A stretch of DNA of 64,000 nucleotides, taken from Chungangia koreensis. GTDB taxonomy: Bacteria; Bacillota; Bacilli; Bacillales_A; Planococcaceae. The notes under the pieces are model-generated. The model saw only the letters and a program-made list of their open reading frames with translations. It did no database searches and was not told the DNA's origin. Made by a program: the position numbers and the translations under genes. The stretch spans positions 1-64,000 of the forward strand of contig NZ_JBHSEC010000006.1 in NCBI RefSeq assembly GCF_042651785.1, read 5' to 3'. This document shows, piece after piece, positions 36,332 through 46,131 of this stretch; position 1 is the stretch's first letter, and every line of letters begins with the position of its first letter.

Positions 36332-39300
36332 TTATATTTCTCCTAATTGTTTCAACAAACGGTATAATACGACGGAAGTTTGTGCCCTGGTCGAAAAATC
36401 CCTTGGTCTAAATGTCCCATCATAAAAACCGGTTAATAGTCCAAGAGAAGCTGCAGCTTCAATAGATTTAAGAGAGTTAGGATTCACACCGCCGATATCA
36501 TTAAATTCATTAACTACATTTAAACCCTTCAACTGATCAGGATTTTGATACTCAATAGCCCGGATCATCATTAAAGCCATTTGCTCCCGTGTAATAGGCA
36601 AATTCGGTTCAAAAATCCCTGCAGATTTCCCCTTAATGATTCCTGCACGATAAGCAGCTTCAATTTCAACATTTCCCCACTCCATATGTTCAGGAATGTC
36701 TTTGAATATTCCCTCAAAACTCTTATTCGGCAGATTCAGTGCTCTTGCCAACAAGACGGCAAATTGTGCCCGTGTCATTTCATCATCTGGAGAGAAAACA
36801 TTCTCTGCCGTACCAGATGTAATCTTTCTGGACGCTAATACTTCGATTTCGTTTTTCGCCCAATGGTTATGAATATCAGCAAAAGTACTATACGATTCAA
36901 CTGCAACAAATTTAGAGAAATGTCTCGTCTTAAAGCGTATAGCGTGGTCCGAGTAAATTCCACCAGAGTAATCCAGTCTTCCTGTTTCCTCGTTTAAATA
37001 GTATGCCGCCACTTTTTCATGATCTTCTGGAAAAGATTTTATTGGCATGATAACAGTAATCGGCTCTGCAAAGTTTGATACTCCCCGTGTTCCTTGATTT
37101 CCTGTAATTGAAATTGAAAAGTCAAACACATCTGATACTAAAATACCTAAAGTATTCACTTTCGCATCATTCACCAATTCAATTTGAAATGAAACTTTTT
37201 CATTCGCACCAAGGTTAATACTTTTAATTACTGACGATGGAACATCCACTTCAATATTCCCAGCTTTAACTATTAATGATTTACCGGAATCAGCTAATGC
37301 TTTCATCGACTTAGACGTAAGCTCTGTTTTTACTGTCGGTTGACTGATAGTAGGGGCAGGTGCTTCAACTTTTACCTCTTGTGTATTAGGAATTTTCACC
37401 TGTTCATCTACTAGTTGATCACTTGTCGGTGGCGTGGGCGGTTTTGGATCCGGAGCTGGATTTGGGCGTGGCCTTCTCTGAACCGCAACAATCACCGTAG
37501 CTTCTAAATTGTCATAATAAGCAGTTACCGCAGTCTTTCCAACAGCTTTACCAATTACATCATTGTCTTCGATCTCTATAATTTGATCATCAAAATCTTT
37601 AAATTTAAGTTGGCTTGATATGTCTTGAATATCAATCTGATTTCCATCGGAATCAATAGTGATTAAATTTGCCTTAATCGTTATTCTATTACCTACCAGC
37701 ATTGAGAAAGTGCTATCCTGAAGAACCAGTACTTGTTCAGTTTGCGGCTCTTCACTTTCCATTACATTTACCGTGAATCTCTCTTCCAAATTGGAGTATT
37801 TCACAGTTACTTCAGCTGTTCCCGGAGCTTTAGCCTTAATTGTACCTTTCACGCTATTTAGCACAATTACCGGGTTATCAATTGAATATTCAGCTACTTT
37901 AGTAACGTCTTCACTCGTTGTTCCTTCTGCTGTTGTGGTAGTGTAAGTGATTGTAAAATCTACTTCCTGGTTTTCAACCATATTGATGGTAGATGGAACT
38001 AATAACTCCTCATATTTACCCTCGCCAAAAACAACACGTTGGTTTGTAATATTGCCTGCAATGTCCTCTACTTCGAAGAGATACACACCGGATTCGGTAA
38101 CAGGTACATTTATAGGTAGTTCTTCTTCAAATCCTCCTATTTCATCAGGCGTTGCATCATTGGTATAGACTTGATCTCCATTAACTCTTAAAACAATGTA
38201 TTTATAATTATCTTTTATTCGAATTAAAAAGTTAATGGACTCTTCATCACTTTCGAGAGTATTAATCTCTAATAATGGTGCAGTAGTATCGACATAGACG
38301 GTTCTTTCAGCATTGCCTATATTGCCATACCGGTCTGTTGCCTGCACTGAAATTTGTGCAGGTCCATCTTCCAGTTTTAGTGTATGAGTGAAAGTAGCAT
38401 TAGTAACTTCGGCTTCATTTTCATTTACTAATACATGTTCTATAGTCGATTCATCCTCAATACTACCTGTTACCGTTATTTCACTAATATTATGAATGGA
38501 ACCTTCTACGGGACTATCAATTGTGATGATTGGCCCATCCGTTTCCACTTCATCATCATTTATAGTCACTTCTACTTCTGCTGTATTCTTTGCATGTTCT
38601 GTCAGTGCTACACTAATCGTATCTTCCGGCATTAAATCTTGGTCTAAAACAAATATTTCTTCTCCCGGATCCAATTCACCTGAAACTATTTCACCATTCA
38701 CTAATACTTCCCAGTATTCAATTCCGGTTCCGTCTCCATCATCTATATTCACCAATTCTACCGTTTGTGTAATAGAATTAAATATAGCACTTGCAATCGG
38801 TGCAATTGTGTCGATTTTAACAGGGACTATGATTGATTGCCATTCAGCACCTGGATAGTCAATAACACCACTAAGCTTTATAAAATATTGATCATCTACG
38901 GCAGGAATGTTATTAACCATCCCATCCCATCCGTAATTTAAATTGAACGAATATGGGAGAGCATCAGTTGTATTACTATAATGTTTCCTCAATTCTTTCG
39001 CTGTCCGGAGAGTACGGAGCACTTGTCCGTCATGATCGGTCACTTCAACCCTAAATTCCTTGGCATTCCTCAGAAGGGAGAAGACCGGAATCACTTCATC
39101 AAGTAAGCCGTCATTATTTGGTGAGAATCCAAATCGATCAAGATTGAATTCTTTTCCACCTACGATATAATTGCCATCTCTATCCACCAACGCTGTGTAA
39201 CCCCAAAAGGACATCGGATCCCAAGCAAAGTGATCAAATAGAGGTGCATCATCCCATCCACCATTGAAACCAAAAAACGGAACAACTAATGGTACATTTC

Positions 39301-41638
39301 CGCTTACTTCTTCATTTAAGTCAGTTAGAATAACAAATCCATCTACAAAATATCCATTTGTAAAATACTCCCGAAGATATTCAATTCCACTAAACTCAAT
39401 GGACACATTTAGAGTTATCGAGCCATTTGCTGGCACCGTGAGAAATTCTAACGTATCAATATTCACTTCGTCTGTTACCACATTTGAACCGAATTCATTC
39501 GGTGAAGTAACGAGGTAGCCTAACGCTTCTCCCCATTGATCGACTTGTACACCTACATCGACATGATAAGTAATTTCCTTATCGGAGTAATTCTTAGCAT
39601 CCAAAGTAAAAGTAGCTGTATTGCCAAAAATCTCTTTCAACGCTACCTTCGCTTCTCCGGTTGCCTCGTTCGTCACAACTACTTCTGTGCTTAATGCGTT
39701 AGCCAGTTGTATCAATCCGGCTCCTTGCCGACGAGGAGAAATAAATTCTCCTTCTTCAAATTCAATTGGCTTTGCCGTGTTCATCAATAGATTTTTCACC
39801 AATTCCACTCGTTCCGAACCAGTTAATCCAAACTCATTGTCAACACGTTCAAATACTAATGCGGCCCCTCCTGCTACATGCGGGGCTGCCATCGAAGTAC
39901 CGCTCATCATTCCATACTGATTATTATTTAAAGTTGAAAAGATGCTACCACCAGGCGCCGTAATTTCCGGTTTAAAATCTAAATTCGGAGTTGGGCCCCA
40001 TGAAGTGAAATCGCTCATCTTTCCATCTAATGGATTTGGCTTATGAATGAACTGTCCATCAAATTCAACGGTTACATTTTGACCCAAGTCCAAATGTTCC
40101 TTCATTGCCAAACCATCTGACATAAGGATTGACATATATGGAATCTGAATCACAGAGCTTGAGATCATATTGACGGTTCCTTCAGTGTTGTTGTAGATCA
40201 TTACACCTGCCGCACCTGCTGCCTGGGCGTTCAGTCCCTTCTCTACAAAAGGAATCTCCCCTCTGGATATCAAAGCAATTTTATCCTTGACGTCCTTGTC
40301 TTTAAAATCTTCTACCGTACCGAATCCAGTATCGACAACTTCCATAGGCCCCGTTAACAACTTATCGGGGAATGAGCTGTTTGCTAATAAATACAGTGCA
40401 CGATTCACTTCCTCACCGTTTACAAAATAGTTAAAACTATAAGCTGTCAACATGCTATTTTCAAAAGAGGCTACACTTAAAGAATGCTCCGAAATGCCAG
40501 GTGATCCGGTTAAACCATAATCTTGGTTTTCAGTATATGGAAAGAAATAGCCGTCCCCAAACAATGCAGAGTTACCAGTAGAAATAGCTACCAACACTCC
40601 ATTATCAACTGCACGCTTGACTGCCTGTTGTTCAGGATGGTTAGCATCCACAAAGCCAGCAGTAGAACCGAGGGACATATTAATAACGTCCGCCCCTAAT
40701 TTAATCGCATCATCAATTGCTTCGATGTAAATATCTCCAAAGGTGGATTGAAATTCAGGATCATTCCCGAAAACCTTTAACGCCAATAACTGCGCTTCAG
40801 GCGCAACCCCTTGAATCCCACCATTTTCTTCATTTCCATTTGCCCCTACAATTCCGGCAACATGCATCCCGTGCATCGAAGCATCCGGGATCGAATCTAT
40901 AATGATGTCGTTATCATCCATATAGTTATAACCAAACGGAATTTTTGGAGTATAGTATTTACCTGCTTCGATTGAGCCTTTTGCAAGTAGAGAGTTTACC
41001 TGTTCAGCAGTGATTTCTCCTGATTTTTCGTCTGTAAGGACCATATCTTTATGCGTTATATCGATTCCAGTATCGATAATTCCTACAACCATGCCTTCCC
41101 CTTTGAAAGCATAGTCGTTCCATGCTTGTTGAGTTTGTATAAGCTCTTTGGAATACACCATTTCCGGTTTCTCTACCGGACGACTATATTCTGTTGCTTC
41201 GTATACCGCCTTAATCCCTTCTATTTTAGCAATTTTCTCAACATGTTCAGCCTCAACTTCAGCAGAAAAACCGTTAAAAACAGTTGTAAAATTGCTTAAG
41301 TATTCAATGGATGGGGCTTCGCTTTGAATCTTTTCTTGAACTGTTTCTTGTTGTGAAAGGACTCCTTTTTCAAGTGCCACACGTTCAGTCGGTTTAAGTT
41401 CTTTATACAGAACACCTTTCTTTGTCGCTTTTTTAATTGTCGGCTCTTGCTCCAACTCAACAATGATTCGTACCAACTCATGTGGATCTTCGGGTGTTAG
41501 CAACCGGCTCGGAACTGGTTTTTGAATTGAAAGTGATTCCTCTACAGTTACCCTACTCCCGTTCATGGCGGAAGCTATTGAATTTAACATTAATACAAAT
41601 AGAACAGTCATTAGAAGAGTGCGATAATAAGTACGCAA
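36332..41638 (-). CDS. S-layer-anchored S8 subtilisin-like protease 3
   Basis: The largest paralogue, about 1768 aa. The catalytic core matches the other two (IIDTGID, HGMHVAG, GTSMAAPHVAG, PA insertion). The C-terminal third is different. It has more Ig-like modules (including two BIG2-like repeats, DFTITYTTTTAEG and RITIKANLITIDSDG), a proline-rich linker (RPRPNPAPDPKPPTPPTSD) and an unknown beta-domain. Three SLH domains follow (TRAQF, TREQM, TRAQT motifs) that should bind pyruvylated cell-wall polymer. The start is probably TTG at 41638, eight bases after GGGGG; the GTG at 41647 touches that site. This copy is predicted to stay at the cell surface. Confidence 0.94.
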   Translation of the reverse strand: MRTYYRTLLMTVLFVLMLNSIASAMNGSRVTVEESLSIQKPVPSRLLTPEDPHELVRIIVELEQEPTIKKATKKGVLYKELKPTERVALEKGVLSQQETVQEKIQSEAPSIEYLSNFTTVFNGFSAEVEAEHVEKIAKIEGIKAVYEATEYSRPVEKPEMVYSKELIQTQQAWNDYAFKGEGMVVGIIDTGIDITHKDMVLTDEKSGEITAEQVNSLLAKGSIEAGKYYTPKIPFGYNYMDDNDIIIDSIPDASMHGMHVAGIVGANGNEENGGIQGVAPEAQLLALKVFGNDPEFQSTFGDIYIEAIDDAIKLGADVINMSLGSTAGFVDANHPEQQAVKRAVDNGVLVAISTGNSALFGDGYFFPYTENQDYGLTGSPGISEHSLSVASFENSMLTAYSFNYFVNGEEVNRALYLLANSSFPDKLLTGPMEVVDTGFGTVEDFKDKDVKDKIALISRGEIPFVEKGLNAQAAGAAGVMIYNNTEGTVNMISSSVIQIPYMSILMSDGLAMKEHLDLGQNVTVEFDGQFIHKPNPLDGKMSDFTSWGPTPNLDFKPEITAPGGSIFSTLNNNQYGMMSGTSMAAPHVAGGAALVFERVDNEFGLTGSERVELVKNLLMNTAKPIEFEEGEFISPRRQGAGLIQLANALSTEVVVTNEATGEAKVALKEIFGNTATFTLDAKNYSDKEITYHVDVGVQVDQWGEALGYLVTSPNEFGSNVVTDEVNIDTLEFLTVPANGSITLNVSIEFSGIEYLREYFTNGYFVDGFVILTDLNEEVSGNVPLVVPFFGFNGGWDDAPLFDHFAWDPMSFWGYTALVDRDGNYIVGGKEFNLDRFGFSPNNDGLLDEVIPVFSLLRNAKEFRVEVTDHDGQVLRTLRTAKELRKHYSNTTDALPYSFNLNYGWDGMVNNIPAVDDQYFIKLSGVIDYPGAEWQSIIVPVKIDTIAPIASAIFNSITQTVELVNIDDGDGTGIEYWEVLVNGEIVSGELDPGEEIFVLDQDLMPEDTISVALTEHAKNTAEVEVTINDDEVETDGPIITIDSPVEGSIHNISEITVTGSIEDESTIEHVLVNENEAEVTNATFTHTLKLEDGPAQISVQATDRYGNIGNAERTVYVDTTAPLLEINTLESDEESINFLIRIKDNYKYIVLRVNGDQVYTNDATPDEIGGFEEELPINVPVTESGVYLFEVEDIAGNITNQRVVFGEGKYEELLVPSTINMVENQEVDFTITYTTTTAEGTTSEDVTKVAEYSIDNPVIVLNSVKGTIKAKAPGTAEVTVKYSNLEERFTVNVMESEEPQTEQVLVLQDSTFSMLVGNRITIKANLITIDSDGNQIDIQDISSQLKFKDFDDQIIEIEDNDVIGKAVGKTAVTAYYDNLEATVIVAVQRRPRPNPAPDPKPPTPPTSDQLVDEQVKIPNTQEVKVEAPAPTISQPTVKTELTSKSMKALADSGKSLIVKAGNIEVDVPSSVIKSINLGANEKVSFQIELVNDAKVNTLGILVSDVFDFSISITGNQGTRGVSNFAEPITVIMPIKSFPEDHEKVAAYYLNEETGRLDYSGGIYSDHAIRFKTRHFSKFVAVESYSTFADIHNHWAKNEIEVLASRKITSGTAENVFSPDDEMTRAQFAVLLARALNLPNKSFEGIFKDIPEHMEWGNVEIEAAYRAGIIKGKSAGIFEPNLPITREQMALMMIRAIEYQNPDQLKGLNVVNEFNDIGGVNPNSLKSIEAAASLGLLTGFYDGTFRPRDFSTRAQTSVVLYRLLKQLGEI

Positions 41639-42067
41639 AAAAGCCACCCCCTTTGTATGTCATTAAGAATTTAGCATACTCAAAAGAGGTTCATAACATT
41701 AAAAATCGGTTGCAAATGTTTCACGAATATTACCATTGAACTAATCCAACAAACAACGATATGGTTCGATAGAGGGAGATAAATTGTCGTTTCCTTATCA
41801 GTAAAGACCTAACAAGTCATCCAGCAAATAAATAGATTTTGCTTGTCGAATAGGTTGTTCCCCGAAAACCGACAAAACTTCTCATTTATCAATTAGTCGT
41901 ACCATTATTCATATAATCTTGCGAAATATTATCAAAATTCATCATGATATGACCTATATCACTTTTAATAAGCGACTTGGCCCAGGTCGCTGCGTCTGAT
42001 TTTTTGCTATACGATGTAGTCACCCGGGAATAATCAATGTGTCGTGCACGGCCGGAAAGGTCGGAAG
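41639..42067. other. Divergent intergenic region with one inverted repeat
   Basis: It lies between the divergent protease 3 and sigma-factor genes and should contain both promoters. The clearest structure is AGCGAC-N9-GTCGCT at 41971-41991, followed at some distance by TTTTTT on the plus strand; it could be an operator or a weak attenuator for the sigma gene. I see no gene and could not assign promoter boxes. Confidence 0.4.
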
Positions 42068-42550
42068 ATGAAAAGGTTTGAGGAAGTATTACTGCAGTTT
42101 GAGCCGATGATTTCGGCAGCGATGTGGAGTTTGAACATTTACCGTGACCATGATCAGTACCGACAGGCAGCAAGGATCGCCCTTTGGCGAGCATGGTCCA
42201 AATATGAAGAAGAGCGTGGCGACTTTGCCCCGTTTGCGTACATGAGTATACGCGGTGCCATTTTGGATGAGTTGAAGCGGGAGAACCGTTATGAAGAACG
42301 AGAAGCCCCGTTGGAAGATGAGATATTGAATGTACTGGCCAATGAAGTGACTGCTGCAGAAGATGTGTGGAGTGATCGAATCCAGATAGCCATCTCCGAG
42401 TTGTCAATCGCAGAACGTCAACTTCTAAGTTGGATTTTCATCGAAAGTTGTTCCCTAAAATTTTGTGCCGAAAGAGCAGGAATTTCAGTTTCGGGTATTA
42501 AGAAAAGAAGAGAACGGGTCATGCGAAAACTCAAAGAAAAACTACAATAA
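42068..42550 (+). CDS. Small sigma-70-family RNA polymerase sigma factor
   Basis: A 160-aa sigma factor with only region 2 and region 4. Region 2 is about residues 12-75 (QAARIALWRAWSKYEEERGD, then APFAYMSIRGAILDEL). Region 4 is about 105-158, ending in the helix-turn-helix SLKFCAERAGISVSGIKKRR. The size and layout fit ECF-like or SigH/SigO-like alternative factors of Bacillales. No anti-sigma gene is adjacent, which is unusual for an ECF factor. The ATG at 42068 follows AAAGG by seven bases; a GTG at 42044 is also in frame. It is divergent from the SLH protease gene, a possible target. Confidence 0.88.
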   Translation: MKRFEEVLLQFEPMISAAMWSLNIYRDHDQYRQAARIALWRAWSKYEEERGDFAPFAYMSIRGAILDELKRENRYEEREAPLEDEILNVLANEVTAAEDVWSDRIQIAISELSIAERQLLSWIFIESCSLKFCAERAGISVSGIKKRRERVMRKLKEKLQ

Positions 42551-42555
42551 TAATG

Positions 42556-42595
42556 AAGGACAGTTCCTATAGTTCTTTAGAGGACTGTCCTTTTT
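42556..42595. terminator. Bidirectional terminator
   Basis: AAGGACAGT / ACTGTCCTT with TTTTT on the plus strand. It serves the sigma-factor gene, and can also end transcripts of the GGDEF-EAL gene arriving on the minus strand. Confidence 0.88.
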
Positions 42596-42607
42596 AATAT
42601 TCCTAAT

Positions 42608-45139
42608 TTACTTTCGTAAGTTCCTGATGAACTCATAACGATTGTCAGATACAAAGCTGCAATCAGGAACTAATGGAGCATTTCGAAGCTTAATTGCCAG
42701 ATTGTTTAATATGGGGGTGATTTCTGCTCTTTCGCTTTCGTCAATTACATATTGAACGCCATATTGATAAATTTCCGGCTTTACTTCATTCATCCATACA
42801 ATGGAGCCCAGTAATTTAATGGATTCTCCGAAGAGATAGGTTTCAAATTCAAGAATAATATTTGGATTCACAGTTAGCTTTAAGTCGGTTAAGAATCGAA
42901 GACCTCCTATTCCTATATCTTCGATCAAAACAACCGTCTTTCCAACATCAACCGTTCGACCATTGATCCGAGTTAGCGTCATTGAACCGCTTAACGGAAA
43001 ATGCAATGGTACTCTGAAAAACTTCCTTTTTTCCACCATCTCGTTTCGATCAGAGTTAGAAACAACCATTTTATCGATTGTCCCTTTCTTTAGTAGTTCT
43101 TCAAATTCCGAGGCTGGGACAGGCTTAGCAAACAGGTAGCCTTGAACTACGCTACACCCCATCTGTTTCAGAATTTGGCATTGTTCAATCGTTTCAACAC
43201 CTTCAGCAACCACATCCATTTTTAAGTTTTCAGCCAACTGAATCATCGTTTTTATTATAAATTCAGACTCATTATCTTTATCTTGATTCATCTCCATGAT
43301 GAATGAACGATCAATTTTCAAGGTTTTTATATATTTTTTAAATCGGTTTAAATAAGAAAGGGATGAGAATCCGGTTCCAAAGTCATCTAAGGAAATGGAG
43401 ATTCCTGTTTGTACTAATCCTTCTATAGTAGCTAATACAATTCTCTCGTTCTCTAACATGGACGTTTCTGTAATCTCTATTTCTAAGAATTCAGGATCAA
43501 GAATTGATTCATCAAGTATTTGTTGAAAGTTTGTTACTAAATTTTTATCAAAAAACCGTTTGGCAGATAAATTTACTGAAATAGGGATCTGTGGTAATCC
43601 GGAATCATGCCACTTTTTGAGTTGCTTGCATGCGATCAAGTTCATCTTTTTGCCAACTTCTTCATTGAGCCCGTTTTCTTCTATTATCGGAATGAAATCA
43701 TTTGGATACAATAATCCCCATTCCGGATGATTCCATCTAAGCAATGCCTCTGCACCAACGATTTTGTTAGTTTCTATATCGACTTTTGGCTGATAGTAAT
43801 ATTCAAATTGGCATTCCTCAAGGGCCAATCTTATGTCAGATCCTAACTTGAAAGTCTTATATGTTTGAATATCCATTGTCGAAGAATATACCTTATAGGT
43901 ATTCTTCCCATCACCTTTTGCCATATGAAGAGCTGCATCCGCCTTCTTCATGAGAGTTACTAAATCCTCTCCATCTGTTGGAAAAATGCTTGCCCCAATA
44001 CTTGTAGTCATAGAAAGGCGATAGTGGTCGATGATAAACTGCTCTTCCATTGAACTTACGATTTGTCTCGCTAAATGAATTATATGTTCTATATTTTTGC
44101 AATCAGGTGAAATAATTGCAAACTCATCTCCACTTATTCTAAAAAGAAAATGTTTTTCTCCTAATACTATTTGTAATCGATTTGATACAGATTTTAACAA
44201 TTCATCACCAATATTGTGACCAATTGTATCATTGATATATTTAAAGCGGTCTAAATCGAGATACATAACCGCCAATCTTTGGTCTATTGTTTTTGCTATA
44301 ACTAATTCTTTTTCTAATGCTTCTTCAAAAGATTTCCGATTAGGCAATTTCGTCAATGGATCATAATACGCAAGAAAATTAATTTGTTCCCACGCTTTTT
44401 TCCGATCTGTAATATCAATAATTGTACCTAATATTATTGGTTTTCCATTTAAAGATATTAGCTTGGAATGAGCTTCAATTTGAATTTCCGATTCATCTTT
44501 GCGAATAACACGTACATTATGATTTATACCCGTATCCCCTTCTCTTAATGAGTCAAAGTTTACTTGTAAAAGTTCTCGATCATCAGGATGAACAAAATCA
44601 AATATATCAAAATTGTTTTCTGGATATTTAGTGCCAAGTATTTGGTGGTATTGCGGATTTCCATATAAGAGCTGATGTCCTCTAATTATATAGACACCAA
44701 CCAAAGCTTCCTCTACAATTCCCCTAAACTTTGCCTCGGACTCCAAAAGGTCACTCTCTATTTGTTTGAAGCGAGTTAAATCTTTGATAATAGCAAAAAC
44801 TCCTACGATATTCCCTTCAACCTTTGCAGGAATCAACGTTGTATAAGTTGGGATTAACTTACCATTTTCATGTAATAAATGAATCTCCATTTCCCTTGCT
44901 TCCCCATTTAGTACAGGCAATAAATTCTTCTCATATTCAGCTTGGTCAATTTTTGAAATATAATTTAAAATCGGAGTAATTGTAAACTCTTCTATTGAAT
45001 ATCCGAAAATATTAGTTAGATTCTTGCTTGTTTTTGCAATAATCCCATCCAAGTCCATATAGATTACTAAATCAGGATTAAAATCAAATAACGATCTATA
45101 AAATACATCCATAATATCTAATGGATGAAAGTTATTCAC
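42608..45139 (-). CDS. PAS-PAS-GGDEF-EAL-PilZ c-di-GMP protein
   Basis: An 843-aa cytoplasmic signalling protein. Two PAS domains (about 10-255) precede a GGDEF domain with the altered signature RISGDEF (first Gly to Ser) and no I-site. The EAL domain appears complete: AEALLRW, VNLSAKRF, LEIEITET, DDFGTGFSSL, LKIDRSF, AEGVETIEQ, QGYLFAKP. The C-terminal PilZ domain has RKFFRVP and EDIGIGG. It is best read as a phosphodiesterase whose GGDEF may be regulatory and whose PilZ domain senses c-di-GMP directly. It starts with GTG (45139) after AGGAGG. A 23-bp inverted repeat lies in its leader. Confidence 0.93.
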   Translation of the reverse strand: MNNFHPLDIMDVFYRSLFDFNPDLVIYMDLDGIIAKTSKNLTNIFGYSIEEFTITPILNYISKIDQAEYEKNLLPVLNGEAREMEIHLLHENGKLIPTYTTLIPAKVEGNIVGVFAIIKDLTRFKQIESDLLESEAKFRGIVEEALVGVYIIRGHQLLYGNPQYHQILGTKYPENNFDIFDFVHPDDRELLQVNFDSLREGDTGINHNVRVIRKDESEIQIEAHSKLISLNGKPIILGTIIDITDRKKAWEQINFLAYYDPLTKLPNRKSFEEALEKELVIAKTIDQRLAVMYLDLDRFKYINDTIGHNIGDELLKSVSNRLQIVLGEKHFLFRISGDEFAIISPDCKNIEHIIHLARQIVSSMEEQFIIDHYRLSMTTSIGASIFPTDGEDLVTLMKKADAALHMAKGDGKNTYKVYSSTMDIQTYKTFKLGSDIRLALEECQFEYYYQPKVDIETNKIVGAEALLRWNHPEWGLLYPNDFIPIIEENGLNEEVGKKMNLIACKQLKKWHDSGLPQIPISVNLSAKRFFDKNLVTNFQQILDESILDPEFLEIEITETSMLENERIVLATIEGLVQTGISISLDDFGTGFSSLSYLNRFKKYIKTLKIDRSFIMEMNQDKDNESEFIIKTMIQLAENLKMDVVAEGVETIEQCQILKQMGCSVVQGYLFAKPVPASEFEELLKKGTIDKMVVSNSDRNEMVEKRKFFRVPLHFPLSGSMTLTRINGRTVDVGKTVVLIEDIGIGGLRFLTDLKLTVNPNIILEFETYLFGESIKLLGSIVWMNEVKPEIYQYGVQYVIDESERAEITPILNNLAIKLRNAPLVPDCSFVSDNRYEFIRNLRK

Positions 45140-45178
45140 TGCAAAAACCTCCTATACTTTGAAATTATTGTAGCAATA

Positions 45179-45237
45179 ACATTTTACCATAATTATGAAA
45201 GACTTAGAATAAAACTTTCATAATTATGGTAAAATGT
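45179..45237. repeat. Perfect 23-bp inverted repeat
   Basis: Arms at 45179-45201 and 45215-45237 are exact reverse complements (outer end ACATTTTACC, inner end TATGAAAG) around a 13-base loop. It lies 40-98 bases upstream of the GTG start of the GGDEF-EAL-PilZ gene. It has no T-tract directly after it on either strand, so it is not a standard terminator. Options are an operator, a leader hairpin or a tiny mobile-element relic. Confidence 0.85.
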
Positions 45238-45302
45238 AACCGTTTTTGTAAACAAACTATGGGTACCAAGTTCCCAATTGAAGTTGTATCAATTTCAAAA
45301 AT

Positions 45303-45347
45303 TAAATAGGCTGCTTGCAAAATCGTTTAACGACTTCGCAAACAGCC
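45303..45347 (-). terminator. Terminator of comK
   Basis: On the minus strand GGCTGTTTGC / GCAAGCAGCC with a 19-base loop, then TATTTAATTTTT. It follows the comK stop by 17 bases. Confidence 0.75.
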
Positions 45348-45363
45348 CACTTGAGGCAAAATA

Positions 45364-45948
45364 TTATTTATCTTTATTGTCTCTTTTATTTTGTATAACC
45401 ATTTCAAAATTTAGTTTTCCATTATTTCGCTGGTAATGATATCGTTTGCCCGGGTCGAGGATGTAGTGGCTCTGGAGATGCTGGAGATTCTGTCGCTCCT
45501 CCAGTTTCGTCCTGAGTATGTATCCTCTATCTACGCGACTTTTGAATTGCTTATAGCTGTTTTCTACTCGGATGGTGTCGCCGTTTGAGAGGAAGACAAG
45601 AATTTCTCTCTTGCCAAGAGCTTGAAAGTCTATGATGTGTTCAAGATTAAACCAGATTCCATCCTTGCTCATCGGAGATTTCGTCGGAATTAGAATGATT
45701 GACTCAGGGCCGTTTAAAGCAATAGGATTGATCTTTGTCTTCAAGATAGAATTCGCTCCTTCAATTTTGCCTCGCAGAGCTGACCCATAATAGAGACAAT
45801 GATCATCAATCGTGTCATATGGGTTACGCTCATTAACAAATGAATAATTCACTTCCAAAATGTTTGAATATAGTTCGCCATATTTCGAGTACTCTGGCAA
45901 AATCGCAATCAATCTTGATGGAATCAAATACACACTTTTCGCTTGCAA
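45364..45948 (-). CDS. comK: ComK-family competence transcription factor
   Basis: A 194-aa protein matching ComK, the master activator of DNA-uptake genes in Bacillus (192 aa there). Landmarks are AILPE near the start, DHCLYYGSALRGKIEGA, the central FLFPT-like stretch ILIPTKSP followed by DGIWFNLEHI, FLSNGDTIRVENSY and the basic GYILRTKLEER. The start is TTG (45948), eight bases after GAGGGGG. The gene stands alone between two terminators. The tail is basic and ends KRDNKDK. ComK activates its own promoter in Bacillus; I did not find a clear pair of AAAA-N5-TTTT boxes here. Confidence 0.9.
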   Translation of the reverse strand: MQAKSVYLIPSRLIAILPEYSKYGELYSNILEVNYSFVNERNPYDTIDDHCLYYGSALRGKIEGANSILKTKINPIALNGPESIILIPTKSPMSKDGIWFNLEHIIDFQALGKREILVFLSNGDTIRVENSYKQFKSRVDRGYILRTKLEERQNLQHLQSHYILDPGKRYHYQRNNGKLNFEMVIQNKRDNKDK

Positions 45949-46042
45949 AAAGATATCCCCCTCAAAATGTCATTGTAAGTTCATCATGTTTAAACCAAAT
46001 AAAACCCACAATTCAGCAACCCTCCCACCCCTTTTAAAATGG

Positions 46043-46069
46043 AAAAAAGATGAGTCTATGGACTCATCT
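46043..46069 (-). terminator. Terminator of the YeeR-like gene
   Basis: On the minus strand the perfect stem AGATGAGTC / GACTCATCT with a four-base loop followed by TTTTTT. It separates the large upstream gene from comK. Confidence 0.92.
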
Positions 46070-46131
46070 CCATTATACCTAATAATCTTGTAATTTGTGT
46101 TAATATTTACTATTTTCTAAATAATTTTGAA

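Noticed and set aside
42000..42070. Possible c-di-GMP riboswitch before the sigma-factor gene
   Set aside because: The sequence is GC-rich near GGCCGGAAAGG, but the conserved GEMM core and tetraloop-receptor elements are not there.
41889..42407. 172-codon minus-strand open frame
   Set aside because: It lies antisense over the sigma-factor gene, has no domain or ribosome site, and has a composition unlike real proteins.
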